10,818 bases of DNA, taken from NCBI GenBank assembly GCA_023819365.1, contig JAMWBP010000008.1, forward strand, positions 1 through 10,818, read 5' to 3'. The stretch comes from Candidatus Omnitrophota bacterium (GTDB lineage: Bacteria > Ratteibacteria > UBA8468 > B48-G9 > JAFGKM01). Positions 5,101-10,818 of the stretch are shown here, piece by piece (the stretch's first letter is position 1; each line of letters begins with the position of its first letter). The notes beneath the pieces were generated by a model. The model ran no database searches and was not told the DNA's origin. It worked only from the letters and a program-made list of their open reading frames with translations. The translations under genes were made by a program, and so were the position numbers.

Positions 5101-6855
5101 TCAAAACATATCCAGAATTTTATTTACCCGTCTTTCTATCTCCTCCCTTTCTTTTTCTAAATCCCTTAACTCGTCTTTTATCTCTTTTATATCTCTGTAG
5201 TTTTCTTCTTCAAATACACTTATAAATCTGGATGGAGAAAGATTGTAATCTACTTCCTCAATCTCTTTCCTGTTTATAATCCTGCTGAATTTCTCTATCT
5301 CTTTGAATTCCTTATATGTCTTAACTATCTTTTCAATATGTTCTTTTCCTAAAAAATTCTGTGCTTTTCCGGGTATAAACTCTTTTGATGCATTAATCAG
5401 CAAAATCTTCTCTTTGTTTTCTTTTGGTTTGTTTTTATTGAAGACAAGTATTACTGCTGGCGCGCCCGTATTATAAAAAATTTTCTCTGGCAGAAGTATG
5501 ACTGACTCAATTATATCTTTCTCTAATACCTTTTTCCTTATCTCTTTTTCTCTACCCCCTCTGGATACAGCGCCTGTATCAATAACAACAGCAACCCTAC
5601 CTTTGTCATTTGCAGAAGAAATCATATGCTGTATCCATGCCCAGTCAGCAGATTGTTTTGTAGGTGCACCAAAAGGAAATCTGTAGTTGTAATATTCTCC
5701 CCTTTGTAGAGTATCTTCATCATATCCGTCCTGGTTCCAGGGAGGATTTGCTATAACATAATCAAACTGCTTGATACTATCTTTCTCTTTAAATTTTGGG
5801 AATAAAAGTGTATCTCCTGTTGACAGGACAATGTTTGTTATTCTGTGTAGGACTGCATTCATCTTTGCAAGTGCGAGTGTTTTTGAATTATACTCCTGTC
5901 CGTAGAGAAATAGGGTTGCTGATTTGTCTTTACCATATTTTTCTTTAACATACTGATAGGCGACTATAAGCATTCCGGCACTTCCGCAGGCAGGGTCATA
6001 AATCCATTTACCTGGTTTAGGGTCTAAAATCTCAATCATTAATCTTATAACTTCTCTTGGTGTATAAACCTCCCCTTCCTTTGCCTTTGTCGGCGCAAAA
6101 TATTTAAGTATCCACTCATAGGCATCTCCGAGTATATCCTCTTCAACCTTTTCAAATGAGTATCTGCTGAACAGTTCGAAGAGATTATTCAATATTATGT
6201 GATTCTCCTGATTTGAAGTAAACTGATGGAAGTCAAAATGAGAAAAGATGTCTTTGTAATCAGGATTTAGTTCTGCCAGTTCCTTTAAACTCTTTGATAA
6301 GTTTTCAGGAAGTTTTAATGGTTCTTTTCTAATTTCATCCCATAACAACTCATTTTTAAAATGAAAGGTATGATAGCAGGGTTGAGCTGCTTCCTTTATT
6401 ACTTCCTTTTCTTTTAATCCCTTTTTGGTCAACTCTTCTTTTACGGTTTCATATTCATCCTTCCACTTATCAGATAGTGCCTTGTAAAATAGTAGAAGCA
6501 AGATAAAGGTATAGTCAACTCTTGTTCTGATAATATCGGCTGCTGTTTTAAGAATATTGGTTAAATGGTCCTTTGATAATTTACTGTGTTCTTCAAAAAG
6601 GGGCAGTGGTTCTAATATATCCACAACCTGATATATTGATTCTCTTCTATCTTCAGGATTTTTAGTGGTTTCCAACAGTCCTGCCCGTTTTAATTCTGAA
6701 AGTATGAGTTTTGTTTGTTCAGGAGAGTCCTTATATAGATTGAAAAGAGCGTTTGAAACATCATCAAATTTAAAGGAATCATTCTTGAACTTTTCCCTTA
6801 TTGAGTAGTATCTTTTCTTAATCCATTCCTGTAAATCCTTAGTATTTCTTTTCAT
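5101..6855 (-). CDS. hsdM: Type I restriction-modification DNA methyltransferase subunit M
   Basis: A 584-residue HsdM, the S-adenosylmethionine-dependent N6-adenine methyltransferase that works with HsdS. After an N-terminal extension come the helical HsdM_N-type domain (about 90-235) and the N6-methylase domain (about 240-550). Motifs: DPACGSAG (287-294), the SAM-binding loop, and NPPW (370-373), the catalytic motif; GEVYTPREV (261-269) is also typical. The last 30 residues form a charged coiled coil. The first 85 or so residues are extra compared with roughly 500-residue HsdM proteins and look like a small winged-helix domain (DSPEQTKLILSELKRAGLLE). The start has AGGAG five bases upstream, 43 bases after a good -10 box. 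It is the first gene of the minus-strand locus, separated from hsdS by 2.5 kb. Confidence 0.95.
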   Translation of the reverse strand: MKRNTKDLQEWIKKRYYSIREKFKNDSFKFDDVSNALFNLYKDSPEQTKLILSELKRAGLLETTKNPEDRRESIYQVVDILEPLPLFEEHSKLSKDHLTNILKTAADIIRTRVDYTFILLLLFYKALSDKWKDEYETVKEELTKKGLKEKEVIKEAAQPCYHTFHFKNELLWDEIRKEPLKLPENLSKSLKELAELNPDYKDIFSHFDFHQFTSNQENHIILNNLFELFSRYSFEKVEEDILGDAYEWILKYFAPTKAKEGEVYTPREVIRLMIEILDPKPGKWIYDPACGSAGMLIVAYQYVKEKYGKDKSATLFLYGQEYNSKTLALAKMNAVLHRITNIVLSTGDTLLFPKFKEKDSIKQFDYVIANPPWNQDGYDEDTLQRGEYYNYRFPFGAPTKQSADWAWIQHMISSANDKGRVAVVIDTGAVSRGGREKEIRKKVLEKDIIESVILLPEKIFYNTGAPAVILVFNKNKPKENKEKILLINASKEFIPGKAQNFLGKEHIEKIVKTYKEFKEIEKFSRIINRKEIEEVDYNLSPSRFISVFEEENYRDIKEIKDELRDLEKEREEIERRVNKILDMF

Positions 6856-6897
6856 AATATCTCCTATAAGTTAATAAAAACAACTTTACTTAACCTA

Positions 6898-6927
6898 ATT
6901 ATACCTGCTAATGGATATTGCTGTCAA
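6898..6927 (-). promoter_or_regulatory. hsdM promoter
   Basis: On the minus strand TTGACA (6927-6922), an 18-base spacer, then TATAAT (6903-6898). This leaves a leader of about 35 bases that includes AGGAG at 6865-6861, five bases before the hsdM ATG. It is divergent from the rhamnose-operon promoter about 75 bases away. Confidence 0.8.
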
Positions 6928-7003
6928 TAGGGAAAGGATTTTTATAAAATTTCAAGGGTAGGTATGTAAAATTAAAAACAAATTTTATAGATAAACGGAG
7001 AAT

Positions 7004-7031
7004 TTGAGTTTTTAATGGAGAAGAGTATAAT
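7004..7031 (+). promoter_or_regulatory. Promoter of the rhamnose operon
   Basis: TTGAGT (7004-7009), a 16-base spacer, then TATAAT (7026-7031), giving a start near 7038. AAGGGGG (7037-7043) is the ribosome binding site for the ATG at 7049. With the start this close, the untranslated leader would be only about 10 bases, so the SD would lie right at the transcript's 5' end. The rest of 6856-7048 is AT-rich with no gene. Confidence 0.6.
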
Positions 7032-7048
7032 TTTAGAAGGGGGACGAT

Positions 7049-7513
7049 ATGGAAAAGATGATAGAAGGGGTGAAGGTCAAAAGGTTGAAGGTTATCCCTG
7101 ATGAGCGGGGCAGGGTAATGGAGATTTTAAGGAGTGATGATGAGGTATTTGAAAAGTTCGGACAGGTATATCTTACAACTGTATATCCTGGTGTGGTAAA
7201 GGCATGGCATGCACATAAACTACAGAATGATAATATAGCAGTGGTTAAAGGGATGTTAAAACTTGTATTGTGTGATTTAAGAGAAGGAAGTAAGACATAT
7301 GGATTAATAAATGAGTTTTTTATAGGAGAACACAACCCCTTGCTTGTCCATATCCCAGCAGGTGTATATCATGGATTTAAAGGGATAGGTGAAAAAGAGA
7401 CACTGGTAATCAATGTGCCGACCAATACCTATAATTATAAGGACCCTGATGAACTACGGCTCCCCTTTGATACAGATAAAATTCCTTATAACTGGGAAAG
7501 GAGAAACTATTAA
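7049..7513 (+). CDS. RmlC-like dTDP-4-dehydrorhamnose 3,5-epimerase family protein, atypical
   Basis: A 154-residue cupin-type sugar epimerase, shorter than the usual ~180 residues. RmlC converts dTDP-4-keto-6-deoxyglucose to dTDP-4-keto-L-rhamnose. Family signs are DERGRVMEI (18-26), KAWHAHK (51-57), LCDLREGS (74-81), HIPAGVYHGF (101-110) and VPTNTYNYKDPDE (123-135). His54 fits the catalytic His and His108 the second conserved His. The canonical RGLHxQ motif is replaced by KAWHAH, and the Lys expected about ten residues later appears to be Asn, so it belongs to a divergent RmlC-related subgroup. It is first in an operon holding rmlA, rmlB and rmlD, which makes it the only candidate for the epimerase step here. 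The SD is AAGGGGG; a second ATG three codons in is possible. Confidence 0.85.
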   Translation: MEKMIEGVKVKRLKVIPDERGRVMEILRSDDEVFEKFGQVYLTTVYPGVVKAWHAHKLQNDNIAVVKGMLKLVLCDLREGSKTYGLINEFFIGEHNPLLVHIPAGVYHGFKGIGEKETLVINVPTNTYNYKDPDELRLPFDTDKIPYNWERRNY

Positions 7514-7515
7514 TT

Positions 7516-8241
7516 ATGAAAGGTGTGGTTCTTGCAGGTGGGCTGGGTACACGGCTATATCCACTTACAAAAGTCACAAACAAGCATCTTCTTCCTGTTT
7601 ATAACAAACCGATGATATATTACCCGATACAGACACTTGTAGATGCAGGTATAAAGGATATACTTATAGTTACTGGCGGGAACTCTGCAGGAGATTTTCT
7701 TCGCCTGTTAGGCAATGGTAAAGAGTTTGGACTGAAACACCTTAACTATACATATCAGGAAGGTGAAGGTGGAATTGCTGCTGCTCTTTCACTTGCTGAA
7801 CATTTTGTAGGCAATAACAGATTTGTAGTAATACTGGGGGATAACATTATAGAGAAGGGTATAAAAAAGGAGGTTGAAGTATTCAAAAAACAAAAGGAAG
7901 GTGCGAGAATCCTGCTTAAAGAGGTAGAAAACCCTGAGAGATTTGGGGTTGCAGAAATAATGGATGGAAGGATTGTAAGGATAATAGAGAAACCAGAACA
8001 TCCCCCTTCCAACCTTGCTGTTACAGGAATTTATATGTATGATAGTTATGCCTTTGATATCATAAAGACACTTAAACCATCAGGGCGGGGAGAACTTGAG
8101 ATTACAGATGTGAACAACAGGTATCTCAAAGAGGGTAAACTTACCTTTGGAATCCTTGATGGCTGGTGGACTGATGCAGGCACTTTTGAATCACTCTTAC
8201 GGGCGAATAACCTTGTGTGTGAAAGAGAGAAAAGAAAATGA
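7516..8241 (+). CDS. rmlA: Glucose-1-phosphate thymidylyltransferase, short form
   Basis: A 241-residue cytoplasmic nucleotidyltransferase making dTDP-glucose and pyrophosphate from dTTP and glucose-1-phosphate, the first step to dTDP-L-rhamnose. Motifs: LAGGLGTRLYPLT (6-18) for nucleotide binding, NKHLLPVYNKPM (22-33) with the conserved Lys, ILGDN (106-110) with the metal Asp109, EKP (158-160), and WWTDAGT (217-223) with Asp220. It lacks the roughly 50-residue C-terminal extension of the ~290-residue enterobacterial enzyme, which carries helices involved in oligomer contacts and regulation. It begins two bases after the previous stop, with AAAGGAG a rather long 12 bases upstream, and ends in an ATGA overlap with rmlB, so it is probably translationally coupled. 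Confidence 0.95.
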   Translation: MKGVVLAGGLGTRLYPLTKVTNKHLLPVYNKPMIYYPIQTLVDAGIKDILIVTGGNSAGDFLRLLGNGKEFGLKHLNYTYQEGEGGIAAALSLAEHFVGNNRFVVILGDNIIEKGIKKEVEVFKKQKEGARILLKEVENPERFGVAEIMDGRIVRIIEKPEHPPSNLAVTGIYMYDSYAFDIIKTLKPSGRGELEITDVNNRYLKEGKLTFGILDGWWTDAGTFESLLRANNLVCEREKRK

Positions 8242-9233
8242 AAATAGTTGTTACAGGTGGCGCTGGCTTTATCGGTTCACACTTTATAAAATATCTTCTT
8301 AAAGAATATCCTGACTATAAAGTCCTCAATATAGACAAACTTACCTATGCAGGGAATCTTGAAAACCTTAAAGAGGTTGAGAAAAATCCAAACTATAAGT
8401 TTTTGAAGGTAGATATATGTAACAGGGATATGGAAGATGTAGTAGATGGTTATGATGTTATTATAAACTTTGCTGCTGAAAGCCATGTTGACAGGTCAAT
8501 ACAGGAGCCGGAGGCATTTTTAAAGACAGATATTATGGGTACATTTAATCTCCTTGAGATATCAAGAAAAAAAGGTATCCATAGATATATTCAAATCTCT
8601 ACAGATGAGGTTTATGGGAGTGCAGATGAAGGTTATCCCTTTTCAGAAGAAAGTCCACTCAATCCATCCAGCCCTTATTCAGCAAGTAAGGCATCAGCAG
8701 ACCTTCTTGTTCTTTCATACTATAAAACGTATAAAACACCTGGAATTATTATCCGTAGTACAAATAACTATGGCCCTAACCAATATCCTGAAAAGTTTAT
8801 CCCCCTTTTTATAACAAATGCTATAGAAGACAAACCACTTCCTCTATATGGAGATGGGAAAAATATAAGGGACTGGCTATTTGTTAGAGATAACTGCAGG
8901 GCAATAGATATTATATTACACAAAGGAAAAACAGGTATAATATATAATGTCGCAGCAGAGCAGGAGAGAGAAAATATATTTATTGCCCGTAAAATTCTTG
9001 AATATCTTGGGAAACCAGAATCTTTGATAAAATTTGTTCCAGATAGGCCAGGGCATGATAGGAGATACAGTATCTCCTGCGAAAGAATCAAAGAATTAGG
9101 ATGGGAGCCGGAGGTGCCTTTTGAAGAAGGGTTGCGGATTACTATTGAGTGGTATAAAAATAATGAGATGTGGTGGAAGAAGATAAAGAGCGGTGAGTTC
9201 TTGGAGTATTACAGGAGGCAGTACAAATTATGA
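8238..9233 (+). CDS. rmlB: dTDP-glucose 4,6-dehydratase
   Basis: A 331-residue extended short-chain dehydrogenase that uses tightly bound NAD+ to turn dTDP-glucose into dTDP-4-keto-6-deoxyglucose. Visible: GGAGFIG (7-13) for NAD, INFAAESHVDRS (76-87), STDEVYG (121-127) with the dehydratase Thr-Asp-Glu triad (122-124), YSASK (147-151) with catalytic Tyr and Lys, RSTNNYGPNQYPEKFIP (173-189), and DRPGHDRRY (269-277). One position departs from the common pattern: YNVAAEQE (236-243), where many RmlB proteins have a GG pair followed by His or Asn. Length and frame are normal. It overlaps rmlA and rmlD by ATGA at both ends, so the three are co-translated. Confidence 0.96.
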   Translation: MKIVVTGGAGFIGSHFIKYLLKEYPDYKVLNIDKLTYAGNLENLKEVEKNPNYKFLKVDICNRDMEDVVDGYDVIINFAAESHVDRSIQEPEAFLKTDIMGTFNLLEISRKKGIHRYIQISTDEVYGSADEGYPFSEESPLNPSSPYSASKASADLLVLSYYKTYKTPGIIIRSTNNYGPNQYPEKFIPLFITNAIEDKPLPLYGDGKNIRDWLFVRDNCRAIDIILHKGKTGIIYNVAAEQERENIFIARKILEYLGKPESLIKFVPDRPGHDRRYSISCERIKELGWEPEVPFEEGLRITIEWYKNNEMWWKKIKSGEFLEYYRRQYKL

Positions 9234-10069
9234 AGGTTTTTATTACAGGTGGAAAAGGATTGGTTGGAACTTTTCTCTCAGATGCTTTTATGGACAGAGG
9301 GGATGAGGTATATGCTCCCAGTAGAAAAGACCTGGATATCACAGACAGAGAAAAAATGGTTAAAACAATAAAAATTGTAAAGCCAGATATACTTATACAC
9401 TGTGCTGCATTTACTGATGTTGATGGTTGTGAGATTGATAAGAAAAAGGCATATCTTACCAATGTAGTTGGAACCCAGTATGTAGCAGAAGGTTGTGCAG
9501 AAGTAAAATGTAGAATGGTATATCTGAGCACTGACTTTGTCTTTGACGGGAAGAAGGGGTCTCCTTATTTTGAAGCAGATACTCCTAACCCTTTAAGTAT
9601 ATACGGGCAGACAAAACTACTTGGTGAGTATTATGTCTCACACTTACACCAGAATTTTATAATTGTAAGGGTATCAAGGATATTTGGTGAAAAAGGGAGG
9701 AATTTTGCTTCATCTCTGCCGTTTCTAATGAAAGAAGAAAAAAAGATTGTCTTAACAGACAATATTGTAAACTCACCTACGTATGTGGTAGACCTTGTAG
9801 AGGCAATTATATTCCTTATCAAGAAGAACTTTCTTGGTATAGTTAATGTGTGTAATAGAGGTGAGTGTTCCTGGTATGAGTATGGCTTAAAAATCAAAGA
9901 GATTATGAACATTAAGGATATTGAACTGGTTCCTATAGAATTTGAGAAATTCGTTAATAGAAAAGCAGAAAGGCCCTGTTATTCAGTTTTGGATACCTCT
10001 CTCTTAGAATCACTTGGTTTTTCAATGCCTCAATGGGAGACATCTTTAAAGATATATCTTGAAAGATAA
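9230..10069 (+). CDS. rmlD: dTDP-4-dehydrorhamnose reductase
   Basis: A 279-residue short-chain dehydrogenase that reduces dTDP-4-keto-L-rhamnose to dTDP-L-rhamnose with NAD(P)H, the last step of the pathway. Motifs: TGGKGLVGT (6-14) for the cofactor, HCAAFTDVDGCE (57-68), LSTDFVFDG (99-107), YGQTK (125-129) with catalytic Tyr125 and Lys129, GE at 132-133, and RKAERPCYSVLD (244-255) in the sugar-nucleotide domain. The length is typical. It is coupled to rmlB by an ATGA overlap. No terminator follows; the next gene starts 33 bases later on the same strand, so transcription may continue into it. Confidence 0.94.
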   Translation: MKVFITGGKGLVGTFLSDAFMDRGDEVYAPSRKDLDITDREKMVKTIKIVKPDILIHCAAFTDVDGCEIDKKKAYLTNVVGTQYVAEGCAEVKCRMVYLSTDFVFDGKKGSPYFEADTPNPLSIYGQTKLLGEYYVSHLHQNFIIVRVSRIFGEKGRNFASSLPFLMKEEKKIVLTDNIVNSPTYVVDLVEAIIFLIKKNFLGIVNVCNRGECSWYEYGLKIKEIMNIKDIELVPIEFEKFVNRKAERPCYSVLDTSLLESLGFSMPQWETSLKIYLER

Positions 10070-10089
10070 AAGAGATAATAAAAAACAAC

Positions 10090-10096
10090 AAGGAGG
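10090..10096 (+). promoter_or_regulatory. Strong Shine-Dalgarno site of the phosphofructokinase gene
   Basis: AAGGAGG lies six bases before the ATG at 10103. It fixes the start of the partial gene that runs off the window. Confidence 0.8.
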
Positions 10097-10102
10097 ACAG
10101 AG

Positions 10103-10818
10103 ATGGCAGAGAAGTTGAAAGGGAATATGCTTATCGCCCAAAGTGGTGGACCTACAGTTGTGATTAATCAGAGTTTGGTAGGTGCGATTATGGAGGCAAA
10201 AAAACATAATGAGATAAAGGGAATATATGGCTCGCTTAATGGAATAAAAGGCGTGATGGAAGAGCGACTGGTAGATTTAAAGAAAGAACCATTACCAGTT
10301 CTTAAAAAGGTAGCATATACTCCCTGTGCAGCACTTGGAAGTGTAAGAAAAAAGCCATCAGAACAGGACTGTGAAGTGATATTTAAGATGTTGCAAAAGT
10401 ATAATGTGCGTTATTTCTTTTACATAGGAGGAAATGATTCTGCTGAGACAGCAGATATTCTGAATGAAAGTGCAAAAAAGGTGAACTATGAGTTTAGATG
10501 TTTCCATATACCTAAGACCATAGACAATGACCTTCTTGAGAATGACCATACACCTGGATATGGGAGTGCTGCAAAGTTTGTAGCAATGGCTGTGATGGGT
10601 GATAACCTTGATAATATGTCTCTTCCCGGAGTTAAGATAGATGTGATTATGGGAAGGCATGCTGGATTTCTTGTTGCTGCCTCATCCCTTGCCCGTGTTT
10701 ATGACGGTGATGGACCACACCTTATATACTTCCCTGAAAGACCATTCAACAAAGAAAAGTTTTTAAAGGATGTAGAATCAGTATATTCAAAGTACGGAAG
10801 GTGTCTGGTAACTGTCTC
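10103..10818 (+). CDS. 6-phosphofructokinase, predicted pyrophosphate-dependent (3' end outside the window)
   Basis: The first 238 residues of a PfkA-superfamily enzyme phosphorylating fructose-6-phosphate in glycolysis. Motifs: SGGPTVVIN (14-22), YIGGNDSA (107-114), PKTIDNDL (137-144) with the catalytic Asp141, GYGSAAKF (152-159) and IMGRHAGF (182-189). Two positions distinguish phosphate donors in this family. Asp112 in GGND replaces the Gly of ATP enzymes, and Lys138 in PKTIDND replaces the second Gly. Both point to pyrophosphate rather than ATP, making the step reversible. The common PPi signature is GGDDS, so Asn111 is a minor variant. It follows rmlD after 33 bases with a strong SD. A functional link to rhamnose synthesis is not obvious. 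The frame is open to the end of the window. Confidence 0.9.
   Translation, partial: MAEKLKGNMLIAQSGGPTVVINQSLVGAIMEAKKHNEIKGIYGSLNGIKGVMEERLVDLKKEPLPVLKKVAYTPCAALGSVRKKPSEQDCEVIFKMLQKYNVRYFFYIGGNDSAETADILNESAKKVNYEFRCFHIPKTIDNDLLENDHTPGYGSAAKFVAMAVMGDNLDNMSLPGVKIDVIMGRHAGFLVAASSLARVYDGDGPHLIYFPERPFNKEKFLKDVESVYSKYGRCLVTV

Noticed and set aside
7033..7335. Minus-strand reading frame of about 100 codons across the rmlC-like gene
   Set aside because: It is antisense to a well-supported gene, has no recognisable domain, and reflects codon bias of the real gene. The same holds for similar frames inside rmlA, rmlB, rmlD and the phosphofructokinase gene.

Overview
The window reads as low-GC bacterial DNA. 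By-eye counts of sampled lines give roughly 30-40% GC over most of it, about 20-25% in one gene, and about 15% in the first 180 bases. Promoters are sigma70-like, Shine-Dalgarno (SD) sites are canonical, and genes are packed with 4-nt ATGA overlaps. A pyrophosphate-type phosphofructokinase and an atypical RmlC-like epimerase fit an anaerobic or uncultured bacterium, but I cannot name a taxon.

Layout. (1) 1-258, plus strand: the C-terminal nuclease end of an AddA/RecB-like helicase-nuclease, very AT-rich and cut off. (2) 137-718, minus strand: the N-terminal nuclease domain of a type I restriction subunit HsdR, cut off against (1). The two fragments meet tail to tail within about 20 bases near 180-201, which is either a rearrangement or an assembly chimera. 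(3) 719-6855, minus strand: a type I restriction-modification locus. In transcription order it holds hsdM, an NYN-domain RNase-like gene, a four-helix membrane protein of unknown family, hsdS, a second NYN-domain gene, and the hsdR fragment. (4) 6856-7048: a divergent promoter region. (5) 7049-10069, plus strand: four tightly packed genes for dTDP-L-rhamnose synthesis (rmlC-like, rmlA, rmlB, rmlD). (6) 10103 to the end: a pyrophosphate-type 6-phosphofructokinase, running off the window.

The most unusual part is the restriction-modification island. HsdM and HsdS would form the sequence-specific adenine methyltransferase, and HsdR would normally add cleavage. Two NYN proteins and a membrane protein are built into the same operon: the membrane gene overlaps hsdS, and the second NYN gene abuts the hsdS stop. 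Both intergenic regions beside the NYN genes hold a self-contained promoter-plus-hairpin unit that looks like a small RNA gene. Upstream of the first NYN gene the order is promoter, hairpin, intrinsic terminator, then an RNase-like ORF without an SD. This resembles the layout of type III toxin-antitoxin loci (ToxI RNA, terminator, ToxN). I propose, as inference only, an RNA-regulated NYN nuclease module inside a type I restriction-modification locus.

The right half is housekeeping. RmlA, RmlB, the RmlC-like protein and RmlD together convert glucose-1-phosphate and dTTP to dTDP-L-rhamnose for surface polysaccharide.
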